DNA from: Halioxenophilus sp033283405
GTDB taxonomy: Bacteria > Pseudomonadota > Gammaproteobacteria > Pseudomonadales > Cellvibrionaceae
Reading direction: 5' to 3'
DNA: 64,000 bases
Assembly: GCF_033283405.1 (NCBI RefSeq)
Contig: NZ_JAWMQR010000001.1
Coordinates: forward strand, 310,001-374,000
Shown here piece by piece: positions 1-8,321 of this stretch. The notes beneath the pieces are model-generated. The model saw only the letters and a program-made list of their open reading frames with translations. It was not told the origin of the DNA and searched no databases. The translations under genes were made by a program, and so were the position numbers. How positions within the stretch are numbered: position 1 is the stretch's first letter; every line of letters begins with the position of its first letter.

Positions 1-1895
1 TGTTGGGTGGTGAACCCGCCAACTGGTTGGGTAGGTCGATCTCTGAGATATTCGAAGCGGATGAGTGGCCGGCTGAGTGGACTACCGCCAGCCTTGACTA
101 CGTAACGCAGATTAAAACCCGGCTCAATAACTGCGGAGCGCTGACGGTATTGGTTCGCTTTGCCCAGGTGCATGAATTGATGGGGGATCAATGCTGGGTT
201 TTGATCGAGGATATTTCCGAACAGGAACGCTACCAATTATCGCTGCTGGAAATTAATACACAATTGAGCGAGAAAAAGGCTGAAGCCGAGCGCATGGCAG
301 ACGCCAAGGGGCAGTTTCTGGCCAATATGAGCCACGAGATTCGCACGCCGATGAACGGCGTAATGGGCATGCTGGAGTTGTTGGAACAGACCGCGTTAAA
401 CAACAAGCAGGACAAGCAGGTAAAACTCGCCAAAGCCAGTGCCAGCCACCTACTTTTACTCATTAACGATATACTGGATCTCTCCAAATTAGAGGCCGGT
501 AAACTCCATATCGAGTGTATCGATTTTAATGTGGTTGATCTGCTTGTTGATTTGGCCAAGCAGCACTCCATTACCAGCCAGCAAAAGCATTTGCGCCTAT
601 TGCTGGATTTAACGGAAATAGCCACGCCCATCATTAATGGCGACCCTGGCCGACTTTCACAGATCGTACATAACCTGGTAAGTAACGCGCTTAAATTTAC
701 CGAATCCGGTTATGTGCTAATTAAATTTTCCCTGGTTGCCATACCCCTCGAAAATAGAGCCGGCCATACACCTCACTGGCTGTTGCAAGGCTGGGTCAAG
801 GACACCGGTATTGGTATAGAAGCAGAAAAAATAGCGGTTATTGCGCAACCCTTCACCCAGGCTGATGCCTCAACCACTCGCAAATATGGCGGCACAGGTT
901 TGGGACTGGCCATAACACAACAACTGTGTGAACTGATGCAGGGCGAGTTACTGATCGACAGCCAGGTGGGTGCCGGCTCCGAATTTGCCATCCAATTACC
1001 AACCACCGCAGCCGTTGCCAGTGAACCCTTACTGAATGATCAGTTGCGTAGCAGCCGAGTAGTGGTTTTTGCCCGGGGTGAGATTGCCTGCGATCTTCTA
1101 AAGAGACAACTCCACCGCTGGTGCCAGCAGGTTTTGGTAACCAGCGATCTGCAGCAACTATTAAAGGTGGCGGAGCAGGGCTTAATACAGTGTTTGGTGG
1201 TGGATGTTAGCATTCCACGTGACGAGCGCGTTGAGCTGCTGCGGTTTTTGCGAGAGCGTGAGTTGCCGATTGGGGTGGTTAATTTAATTCAACCCTTGGT
1301 GGACGAGCCGCTCGCCGACGACGGGCCGGCTAACAGCATCGTTAGTTTGGCGGACCCGTTTCACCCGCTGGAGCTGTTTGATAGCCTGTGCCAGGTATTG
1401 CAACATCCGCCGTTGTCGGCAGACGCACCCACTCCAGTTAGCGACCTGGCTGCAAACAGCGATCTTAGCAACGCAAACAGTGTTGCCTCTGCGCAGGACT
1501 ATTTTCATGTGCTGTTGGTTGAGGATAACCCGATCAACCAGGATTTAATTTCAATGTTGGTTGAGGAGTTTAATTTGCCATTAACCCTGGATGTGGTGGA
1601 TAACGGGCAGATGGCACTTGTGCAGTTGCAGGCCAATGCTGAACGCTACCAACTGATATTGATGGATTGCCAAATGCCGGTGATGGATGGCTACGATGCC
1701 AGCCGCAACATCCGTGACGGCATCGTCGGAGACGGTTATCGGGAAATTCCGATTGTGGCGTTAACGGCCAATGCTATGAAAGGCGATAGAGAGAAGTGCC
1801 TGGCTGCAGGTATGTCGGATTACCTGAGCAAACCCGTCGACTACCAGGCGCTGCTGGCCAAACTGGACGAATACCTGTTCGATACCAGCGCCTGA
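1..1895 (+). CDS. hybrid sensor histidine kinase, 5' end outside window
   Basis: This is the C-terminal part of a hybrid two-component kinase; the reading frame is open to the left edge, so the N-terminal sensor is missing. Numbering from base 3, a short PAS-like tail (about 1-75) and a coiled coil lead into a HisKA dimerisation domain with the phospho-acceptor motif NMSHEIRTPMNG (His about 111). An HATPase domain follows, with GDPGRLSQIVHNLVSNALKF, DTGIGI and GGTGLGLAI nucleotide-binding boxes. After a degenerate middle receiver-like segment (about 350-460) comes a C-terminal receiver domain with VEDNPINQ and the acceptor Asp about 555 in MDCQMPVMDGY. The layout resembles BarA-type kinases but lacks a C-terminal Hpt domain, so phosphate would pass to a separate Hpt protein or stay within the receiver. 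It ends 11 bp from the convergent RNase II gene. The signal sensed is unknown. Confidence 0.93.
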   Translation, partial: LGGEPANWLGRSISEIFEADEWPAEWTTASLDYVTQIKTRLNNCGALTVLVRFAQVHELMGDQCWVLIEDISEQERYQLSLLEINTQLSEKKAEAERMADAKGQFLANMSHEIRTPMNGVMGMLELLEQTALNNKQDKQVKLAKASASHLLLLINDILDLSKLEAGKLHIECIDFNVVDLLVDLAKQHSITSQQKHLRLLLDLTEIATPIINGDPGRLSQIVHNLVSNALKFTESGYVLIKFSLVAIPLENRAGHTPHWLLQGWVKDTGIGIEAEKIAVIAQPFTQADASTTRKYGGTGLGLAITQQLCELMQGELLIDSQVGAGSEFAIQLPTTAAVASEPLLNDQLRSSRVVVFARGEIACDLLKRQLHRWCQQVLVTSDLQQLLKVAEQGLIQCLVVDVSIPRDERVELLRFLRERELPIGVVNLIQPLVDEPLADDGPANSIVSLADPFHPLELFDSLCQVLQHPPLSADAPTPVSDLAANSDLSNANSVASAQDYFHVLLVEDNPINQDLISMLVEEFNLPLTLDVVDNGQMALVQLQANAERYQLILMDCQMPVMDGYDASRNIRDGIVGDGYREIPIVALTANAMKGDREKCLAAGMSDYLSKPVDYQALLAKLDEYLFDTSA

Positions 1896-1906
1896 GTGAA
1901 AGCCGG

Positions 1907-3862
1907 CTATTCGCCGGCTACGAGTTCGGCAAGTACCTGGCGTCTATCTTCGTCGATGCCGGTAATGGCGACGGTGACACTCTCATCGAGCAGGAAGGTT
2001 TTGCCATCCAAGGTGAGTGTCAGGCGATCTGGATTAAAGTCGATGGCTTGCGCTTTGTTTTTACGGTCGCGCAGTTGCACATAGGTATCTACGCCGTTGT
2101 CATCCAAGCGCACGCCTATGCCCTGGCTGTTAACCATGGCCACCCGGCCAGTGAAGGTTTGACCAATAAAAGCCTGCATATATTGGCTGAGTAACCACAG
2201 CTCCAACTGGCGACAGGCGCTGCGGCTGGTGCTGTTTTGCTCGCGTAGTGCCTGCAGGCTGGCCTCGTCAATAGCCGCTACCGGCTCGCCACCCAATGAC
2301 TGCTTTAACAGCAGGTGGTTGTAGAGATCGTTAAAGCGGCGAATCGGAGAGGTGATATTGGCATAGACGGGGAAGCCAAGGCCGAGATGGGGCTTCGGCT
2401 CGGTGCTGAGTTCACTGGGGCGCAGCTGCCGTTTCAGTACAGCCAGCAAGCTGGCTTTGGCCGGGTCACCCTGCAGTTGTTGGATCAGTTGCTGATAACA
2501 GTCTAGCTCGCTGACATCCCCGCTGAACTCACCCAAATCTTCGCCCAGTAACTTTTGTACCTGCGCAAGACGGTCGCTTTTAAAACCCAAATGGCTGGAG
2601 AAGAGCGCCGGTAATTTATGCTCGGCAAAGTAGTGGCCGGCACTTAAATTGGCCGCCAACATCGCCTCTTCCACCAGGCGCTGTGCACTGTTGCGCTCGT
2701 ATTTGACGATTGTCTCGATTTTACCCTGCTCGTTTACCCGGAAGTCGTAATCGGGGCGCTCCTCCATAACCAGCGCGTTTTGTTCGCGGTAGTTGAAGCG
2801 GGCCACGGCGATGGCGTTGAGTGCCGTCAGTGAGGCAGTAATGGTCTCATCCATTGCTGGTTCGACAGTGCCCTTGTCGAGAAACTCACTCACGGCTTCA
2901 TAGGTAAGTTTGGCTTTTGAGCTAATAGTGGCCAGCTGAAATTGGCAGTTATTGATTGCACCATCGGGCTGAATGTCGAGGGTGGCAACAATGGTTGGCC
3001 GGGCCTCTCCCATAATTAACGAATAGCTGTGATGGGAGAGTTGATCGGGGATCATGGTGGCGCTGTTGCCCGGTAGGTAGACCGTTTGCCCACGTAGCAT
3101 CGCCTCTTTACCCAGGCTGCTCTGTAAGGCAATACCGGCGCTTGGGTCGGCGATGGCCACTGTCAGTTGCCAACCGTTTTCGGTCGCCTGGCCAAAGACG
3201 GCGTCGTCCATATCGAGAGTGGTGGCGGCATCAATGGTAACCAGGGGCAGAGCGGTGAGATCCACTCGCGGTAGCTGATCGCTATCCAAAGCCTGTGGAT
3301 TGCTGGCGACAGATTCCGCCTCTTTCAGTTGTTCGTCGCTCCAGCCGTCACGCAGTTGAAACTTACTGATGGTGTAGCGGCGCTCAATTTGTTTGTCGCT
3401 GCGGGCACCGATGGTCTCCAGTACCTTGGCCTGGCCTTTGCCGTCGCCAAATGGGTGACGGGTAATTTTGCAGCGGATGAAATCGGTATCTTTGGCTTGG
3501 CCGCGCTGCTTGGGTGGCAGAAAAATCCAGCGGCTGAGCATGGGCACATCGGGTACCGCAAAGTGACCTTTGCCACGCTCGAGATAGTAACCAACAAACT
3601 CTTTCAACTCTGAGGAGAGCAGTTTTTCCAGGGTTGCCTCCCACTGCTCCTTGGCGTTCTGGCTGACGCTGACCTCAACACGATCGCCAGGAAAGACGCG
3701 TTGCATCTGCTCCGGGTCGAGAAATGCTTCTCGGCCATCATCCAAGATGACGAAGCCAAAGCGGCCTTTGCTACCTCGAACCGTACCCTCGGCATAATCC
3801 TTACTGGCGCGGATGGTCTGTTTTAATTGGGAGAGTTGATTTAGGGCATCGGAATTGAGCAT
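1907..3862 (-). CDS. rnb: exoribonuclease II (RNase II)
   Basis: A processive 3'-5' exoribonuclease of the RNB family, about 651 aa, which degrades single-stranded RNA in the cytoplasm. The N-terminus (LNQLSQLKQTIRAS, then GRFGFVILDDGREAFLDP) matches the cold-shock domains of RNase II. The catalytic Asp cluster IDAATTLDMDDAVF lies near residues 208-221 and carries the Mg-binding aspartates. The late RNB motif ANITSPIRRFNDLYNH and a C-terminal S1-like domain (FTGRVAMVNSQGIGVRL) are present. It lacks the long basic extensions of RNase R, so RNase II fits better. I chose the ATG at 3862 because homology begins there; the frame stays open about 40 codons further upstream, and no strong ribosome-binding site is visible. 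It is divergent from gltX. Confidence 0.9.
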   Translation of the reverse strand: MLNSDALNQLSQLKQTIRASKDYAEGTVRGSKGRFGFVILDDGREAFLDPEQMQRVFPGDRVEVSVSQNAKEQWEATLEKLLSSELKEFVGYYLERGKGHFAVPDVPMLSRWIFLPPKQRGQAKDTDFIRCKITRHPFGDGKGQAKVLETIGARSDKQIERRYTISKFQLRDGWSDEQLKEAESVASNPQALDSDQLPRVDLTALPLVTIDAATTLDMDDAVFGQATENGWQLTVAIADPSAGIALQSSLGKEAMLRGQTVYLPGNSATMIPDQLSHHSYSLIMGEARPTIVATLDIQPDGAINNCQFQLATISSKAKLTYEAVSEFLDKGTVEPAMDETITASLTALNAIAVARFNYREQNALVMEERPDYDFRVNEQGKIETIVKYERNSAQRLVEEAMLAANLSAGHYFAEHKLPALFSSHLGFKSDRLAQVQKLLGEDLGEFSGDVSELDCYQQLIQQLQGDPAKASLLAVLKRQLRPSELSTEPKPHLGLGFPVYANITSPIRRFNDLYNHLLLKQSLGGEPVAAIDEASLQALREQNSTSRSACRQLELWLLSQYMQAFIGQTFTGRVAMVNSQGIGVRLDDNGVDTYVQLRDRKNKAQAIDFNPDRLTLTLDGKTFLLDESVTVAITGIDEDRRQVLAELVAGE

Positions 3863-4102
3863 GTCGAGGGATATCTTCGTGTCTGATCGGGGGTGGCAAA
3901 AATTGGGGCGAATGATAGCAAAAACCTTGGCGCTTTGAAGGGAAAAAGCCAGCTTCTTAGCACTATTGTGCTGGCTTTCTATCCGCAACGATGGTGAGTG
4001 CGTATAATCGCTGCCCTAAAGCTGAAAGGCTGCCTCTGCCTGCAGGCATCGGCCTGTAATAGCTTGCTTCGATTTAGCCTGAGTTAAGGATTTATTGCAT
4101 CA
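3863..4102. promoter_or_regulatory. divergent intergenic region between rnb and gltX
   Basis: These 240 bp separate two divergent starts and must hold promoters for both genes. The gltX-proximal part is AT-rich just before the ATG. I see no unambiguous -35/-10 pair or operator. Confidence 0.45.
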
Positions 4103-5614
4103 ATGACTGTTCGCACCCGAATCGCCCCTTCTCCGACCGGCGATCCCCACGTTGGTACTGCTTATATAGCGTTATTTAATCTCTGTTTTGCCCGACAACA
4201 TGGTGGGCAATTCCTGCTGCGTATCGAGGATACCGACCAGGTGCGCTCCAACAAGGAGTCCGAACAGGCCATCTTCGACAGTCTACGCTGGCTGGGGCTG
4301 GAGTGGGACGAGGGCCCGGATGTTGGTGGCCCACACGGCCCATACCGGCAGAGTGAGCGCAAAGAGATTTATCAGCAATACGCCCAGCAGCTGCTCGACT
4401 CCGGTCACGCTTTCTACTGCTACCGCACCCCCGAGGAGCTGGACGAACTGCGCGAGGCGCGCCGTGCAGCGGGCGGCTTCAGTGCCTTAAAACCTAGCGA
4501 GTTGCGCCTGCCCGAAGACGAGGTGGAGCGCCGCAAGGCGGCCGGTATGCCCTATGTGGTGCGCATGGTGGTGCCTGAGGGTACCGGCCCATGTCCCATC
4601 GAAGACATGCTACGCGGCACGGTAGAGTTGGATTGGGGGCAGGTGGATGCTCAGGTACTGTTGAAATCCGACGGCTTGCCCACCTACCATCTGGCCAATG
4701 TGGTGGATGATCATCTGATGCAGATCACCCACGTGCTGCGCGGGGAAGAGTGGCTCAACTCGGCGCCCAAGCACAAATTGCTCTATGAATACTTTGGTTG
4801 GGAGATGCCCACACTCTGCCATCTGCCGCTGCTGCGCAACCCGGATAAATCCAAACTCAGTAAACGCAAAAACCCCACCAGCATCTGGTACTACCAGCGC
4901 ATGGGCTTCCTGCCAGAGGCGATGCTCAACTATCTTGGGCGTATGGGTTGGTCTATGCCGGACGAGCGTGAGAAGTTCAGCCTGGCCGAGATGATGGCCG
5001 CCTTCGACATCAACCGGGTCTCTCTGGGTGGGCCGATCTTTGATATCGATAAGCTCAATTGGCTGAACGGCCTCTGGATTCGCGAGGAGTTGAGCCTCGA
5101 TGCCCTGGCCGATCGTCTGCAGGCCTGGGCGCTCAACCGCGACAACCTACTGGCGGTGTTGCCGCATGCCCAAACCCGTATGAACACCCTCAGCGATTTT
5201 ATCCCGTTGACCGGGTTTCTTGCGGCGGGCAACCTGCCCTTGACCGAAACCAGCTTTGCCGAGGCCAAACTGGAGGCCGAGGAGCTTAAGCGGGTGCTGC
5301 AGTTTGCCCTGTGGCGGGTGGAGACCTTGCACCCCTGGACGCGGGATAATCTGTTCGCCACGTTGAAAACGCTGTCTGAAGAGATGGGGTTAAAGCTGAA
5401 GGATTTCCTGGCGCCGCTGTTTATCGCCATTGCCGGCACAACGGCCTCTTTTTCGGTGTTTGATTCCATGGTTTTACTGGGGCCGGATATGTCCAGAGCC
5501 AGGCTGCGTAACGGCCTGCACCTGGTGGCCGGCGAATTGGGCAAGAAACAACTCAAAAAGCTGGAAAAGGAGTATGCGGCCTTAACCGCGCCTGCCGCCA
5601 GCAACCAAGCTTAA
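4103..5614 (+). CDS. gltX: glutamyl-tRNA synthetase
   Basis: A class I aminoacyl-tRNA synthetase that charges tRNA-Glu with glutamate, 503 aa, a normal length for the bacterial enzyme. The HIGH-type signature is visible at the start (APSPTGDPHVGTAY) and the KMSKS-equivalent loop as SKLSKRKNPT near residue 250. The glutamate/tRNA recognition segments (RIEDTDQVRS, LPTYHLANVVDDHLM) are intact. The C-terminal anticodon-binding helical domain is complete and ends in a Lys-rich tail. The start ATG follows a short AT-rich leader. A strong intrinsic terminator lies just downstream, so it is probably monocistronic. It could be a non-discriminating enzyme if the genome lacks glutaminyl-tRNA synthetase; the window cannot tell. 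Confidence 0.96.
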   Translation: MTVRTRIAPSPTGDPHVGTAYIALFNLCFARQHGGQFLLRIEDTDQVRSNKESEQAIFDSLRWLGLEWDEGPDVGGPHGPYRQSERKEIYQQYAQQLLDSGHAFYCYRTPEELDELREARRAAGGFSALKPSELRLPEDEVERRKAAGMPYVVRMVVPEGTGPCPIEDMLRGTVELDWGQVDAQVLLKSDGLPTYHLANVVDDHLMQITHVLRGEEWLNSAPKHKLLYEYFGWEMPTLCHLPLLRNPDKSKLSKRKNPTSIWYYQRMGFLPEAMLNYLGRMGWSMPDEREKFSLAEMMAAFDINRVSLGGPIFDIDKLNWLNGLWIREELSLDALADRLQAWALNRDNLLAVLPHAQTRMNTLSDFIPLTGFLAAGNLPLTETSFAEAKLEAEELKRVLQFALWRVETLHPWTRDNLFATLKTLSEEMGLKLKDFLAPLFIAIAGTTASFSVFDSMVLLGPDMSRARLRNGLHLVAGELGKKQLKKLEKEYAALTAPAASNQA

Positions 5615-5624
5615 CAGCAAGGGG

Positions 5625-5662
5625 AGGGGTTGCCTCAAAAACGTGAGGCAACTCTCTTTCTT
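5625..5662 (+). terminator. intrinsic terminator of gltX
   Basis: The inverted repeat GTTGCCTCA / TGAGGCAAC (5629-5637 and 5644-5652, 6-nt loop) is extended by G-pyrimidine pairs and followed by a T-rich run (TCTCTTTCTT). It lies directly after the gltX stop. Confidence 0.8.
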
Positions 5663-5766
5663 GCATCTCCCGCCATGATTTCCCAGCAACTACCTTCGCA
5701 TTTGCTATCTTTCATTAACCAGCCCGCGACTTAGCTTGGGTTGGGGTTAGTTACTGGGAGGTCATC

Positions 5767-6195
5767 TTGTCTGCACAATCGTTATTTAAGTCATTGGCTA
5801 AATTATTGGTATTCCTACGCACCGGTGCCGTGATTGTTGCCGCCTTAACCTGTGGTTCTGTCCATGCGTTAGGGCTGGGAGACCTACAATCAGAGCCTCA
5901 GTTGGGGAAGCAATTTAGTGGACGGGTAGAGGTTGTTGGTTACGAAGGGTCGTTGGAGAGCCTTCGAGTCCGCCGGCTCTATGGTGATGACGCCAAGAAG
6001 CTAGGTTATAAGCTACTCACCAACCACTTTCCGCTTACTGTAGAGTTGCAAGAGGAGAACGGCCGGGCTTTCGTAGTGCTCAACTCCAAGCAGTCGTTAA
6101 AAGAGCCCTATGTCGAGCTGCTACTGGAGATCTACTGGGATGGCGGTAGTGTGGTTCGTCAGTATGTGTTACTGGCCGGTGAGCCCACGCATTAA
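5767..6195 (+). CDS. secreted stand-alone FimV N-terminal-domain protein
   Basis: A 142-aa exported protein. The start is TTG at 5767, chosen because GGGAGG sits about 6 bases upstream. A hydrophobic signal peptide (about residues 14-36) ends at VHALGLGDLQ. The rest resembles the periplasmic N-terminal domain of FimV/HubP proteins: ALGLG after the cleavage site, a segment like FPLTVELQEENG, and KEPYVELLLEIYWDGG...RQYVLL near the end, which mirrors the family pattern of 'pFl.fllev.Ws.G.l.ReY..Ll'. FimV itself is normally much longer, with LysM, a membrane helix and TPR repeats; none of that is here. The fold assignment is from pattern memory. The role is unknown, perhaps cell-envelope or pilus-pole assembly. 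It lies between gltX and a tRNA gene. Confidence 0.72.
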   Translation: MSAQSLFKSLAKLLVFLRTGAVIVAALTCGSVHALGLGDLQSEPQLGKQFSGRVEVVGYEGSLESLRVRRLYGDDAKKLGYKLLTNHFPLTVELQEENGRAFVVLNSKQSLKEPYVELLLEIYWDGGSVVRQYVLLAGEPTH

Positions 6196-6302
6196 TCATT
6201 GGCCGGGCAAATTCGGCAGCGATGGCCGCCGGTCGCCGGTTGAGCAATCTATAACCAGGAATTCATTAAAGAAAACAAAGGCTTAAAGATTCTCAATAAG
6301 TG

Positions 6303-6330
6303 TTGACACTGCTCCAACCCATGATACAAT
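6303..6330 (+). promoter_or_regulatory. sigma-70 promoter for tRNA-Ala transcript
   Basis: TTGACA (6303-6308), a 16-bp spacer and TACAAT (6325-6330) are followed by a GC-rich discriminator (GCGCCCCGC), which is typical of stringently controlled stable-RNA promoters. The leader to the tRNA is about 110 nt and contains a 7-bp inverted repeat (CTTTGGA / TCCAAAG) and a possible 25-codon ORF (6356-6433) that I do not trust. Confidence 0.75.
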
Positions 6331-6448
6331 GCGCCCCGCTTTGGACGACACGGTAATGGAATCCAAAGCCAAGCGACTGGATTTCGCCCAGAAAAGAGTC
6401 GTGCTCAAAGCCTTGTTAACAGAAGGTGAATAGAGCAAAACAGTTTAA

Positions 6449-6524
6449 GGGGCCTTAGCTCAGCTGGGAGAGCGCAACACTGGCAGTGTTGAGGTCAGCG
6501 GTTCGATCCCGCTAGGCTCCACCA
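6449..6524 (+). tRNA. tRNA-Ala (anticodon GGC)
   Basis: A complete 76-nt cloverleaf. The acceptor arm is GGGGCCT / AGGCTCC with an encoded CCA. The D-arm has AGCTCAGCTGGGAGAGC. The anticodon stem CAACA/TGTTG encloses the loop CTGGCAG, so the anticodon is GGC. The T-loop is GGTTCGATCCC. It reads alanine GCC/GCU codons. Confidence 0.97.
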
Positions 6525-6532
6525 ATTTAAAT

Positions 6533-6566
6533 AAAAAGGCCGTGCCGAAAGGTACGGCCTTTTTAT
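6533..6566 (+). terminator. intrinsic terminator after tRNA-Ala
   Basis: AAAAAGGCCGTGCC, a GAAA tetraloop, then GGTACGGCCTTTTT: a 14-bp stem (one G-T pair) ending in a T run. It sits 8 nt after the tRNA CCA end. Confidence 0.9.
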
Positions 6567-6687
6567 TTAACTAGTTGCTTAAGTGGGAGCGAGTTTAGGC
6601 TCACGGTTCACTAAGAAACGCTGGGAGCGTTTCAGAACGCCCGTAAGGGCGGACCCGAAGGGGAGAGCGCCATGGATGGCGCGAATA

Positions 6688-6706
6688 ATCCCGCTAGGCT
6701 CCACCA
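6688..6706 (+). repeat. 19-nt copy of the tRNA-Ala 3' end
   Basis: The 19 nt ATCCCGCTAGGCTCCACCA are identical to the last 19 nt of the tRNA-Ala gene (6506-6524), 182 bp away in direct orientation. No 5' half of a tRNA precedes it. It is either the remnant of a second tandem tRNA-Ala lost by deletion, or an attachment-site-like duplication. It is followed by its own terminator, which favours the tandem-gene explanation. Confidence 0.8.
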
Positions 6707-6711
6707 AACAC

Positions 6712-6742
6712 AAAACCCTCGCACACTGTGCGGGGGTTTTTT
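6712..6742 (+). terminator. intrinsic terminator downstream of tRNA tail copy
   Basis: AAAACCCTCGCAC, loop ACT, GTGCGGGGGTTTTTT: a 9-bp GC-rich stem extended by A-T pairs and ending in six T residues. Confidence 0.85.
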
Positions 6743-6803
6743 GTTTGGGCGAACAGAGTGAGCCAACCGCTGTGAGCGGTTAAGCCAATGGCAGGACCAT
6801 TGG

Positions 6804-8321
6804 TTGGGGGTAGCCTGCAGGGTGCCGGGCCCCACACATTCGCGATAGTTTATAACCAGATCGCCATGAGGTATCCAGCCCTGGATGCCGGCAAATCCCT
6901 ACGATTGCGGATGCAGCATTAGGCAAAGGGGAGGGCCCCTCAACATCCCTCTGTGCCTCCTTTAGAGAGCCTATCCTGTAGGTATGCATTCAGTACTGCG
7001 GCCTTTAGGAACTGTGGCAGGAATCCTCGCCAAGTCGGCTTCAATCCGGGTGTACTGAGCTACGGTTAAATAGATCTGGTCGATATACATTGGAGGTAAG
7101 ATAACGACCCCCAGGTTGTGAGCTTCTTTCCCTCGGCTAATGTACGGCAAGCCTCTATGGGGGTTATTAATATCTTTGACGACGGCTTTGCTATTGTTTT
7201 TGCTACTTAAGTTTTAACTGGTATTGGTCAATACGTTGATTGCATCCAGTAGTCGTTTGAATGGCAAGAGTAGGGCTCGGGTCGAAGGGGTTTCGTATAT
7301 CATGATAATCAGGGGGGGATTTAGCTTATTTATTCTTGCTGTAACTCTCCTTGCATGAATTTCTATACGTCTACAAGGCATTGGCTGGTGCCTGGGGCAG
7401 AGAGCGCGGTCAGTGATGTGTTTGTGTACCGTTGGTTTAATATCAGGCGCATGATGAAAACTGGTTTTTGGCCTGTGGCCTGGTGGTTGATGGGAGCTAG
7501 AAAATCTGGGGGCTCGTTAACGGCACTACAAATTGTGCGCGCATTCGTTGAACACATCGGGGATTTCTATTTCGGCCCCAATACCTATACAGCCAGGGCT
7601 ACAGTATCAGTATGGCTTGAATGAAAATAGGCCTGGCAGGTTGGTTCTTTCTAACCTGTCCCGTGTAGATTTACGCGCCAGCTTCACTGCCAGAGGCCGA
7701 GACGGTTAGGGGGGATATGGCTTTGCTTGCTCTACCTGGCGACCCTCAATTATACATACACTCAATTTTTATCTTTTTGTGCTGGGTTGGAGCAACGCTT
7801 CTTCCTTTATATGCGTCTAACGACGAATTGCCGTTAACCCTCTTATTTATGCCGTTGGTTTCCACGTGATAATTGGTGAATAGCCTTTCAACTTGGCGGG
7901 GATTTATAAGTGGCTCTGCAAATTTTAATTCGTTATCGTCAGTAGGGATTTATCGGTAGGGTCTAATTAGGCTATTCAAACTCTGGTATTGGTGTATGCC
8001 TACCGTTGTGGCGTTACTGTCTAATAAAAAGGAGTAATCGAATAGTGTGTTGTAATTAGGATCGCGATATGGTGTTGCCGGTACACTTCGTAATAGCGAG
8101 CTTTGTCTTTCCTGTTGTGTTTTAACTGGGTTTTTTGGTTTTAGCTGCCAATCGGGATGTTGAAACTCTTCACAGAATTATCACGTCGAGGCTTTTTTAT
8201 TTATAACGGATCTTTATTGATGACGGACGGTTCGTTCTTAACTGTGTTCTAATTACAATTTGCATTACTATAACGATTTTCCGCGCGCTGATAGGAAAGG
8301 GTCTCTCAGAAAGATTAGGAT
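6804..8321. other. gene-poor region, no convincing gene
   Basis: About 1.5 kb without a supported gene. It becomes progressively AT-rich toward the CadC-like gene. An 89-codon frame at 7355-7624 has no ribosome-binding site and unremarkable composition. One imperfect inverted repeat (CAGGTT at 7637-7642, AACCTG at 7653-7658) has no T run. It may hold long regulatory sequence, decayed genes or an unrecognised RNA. Confidence 0.5.

Larger units (their letters stand above)
6615..6803. repeat. cluster of five short hyphenated palindromes
   Basis: Five perfect short inverted repeats occur in a row: GAAACGCT-ggg-AGCGTTTC (6615-6633), CGCCC-gtaa-GGGCG (6638-6651), GCGCCA-tgga-TGGCGC (6667-6682), AACCGCT-gtg-AGCGGTT (6765-6781) and CCAATGG-cagga-CCATTGG (6785-6803). 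The arms differ but the style (6-8 bp arms, 3-5 nt spacer) is constant. The third and fourth flank a partial tRNA tail and a terminator. From memory, similar palindrome strings follow tRNA genes in other marine gammaproteobacteria. No coding potential is evident. Confidence 0.7.

Noticed and set aside
6449..6706. Genomic island or prophage attachment at tRNA-Ala
   Set aside because: The direct repeat is only 19 nt and 182 bp apart, with no integrase or phage genes on either side.
7355..7624. 89-codon frame in the gene-poor region
   Set aside because: No ribosome-binding site, no recognisable motif, and isolated in low-coding DNA.
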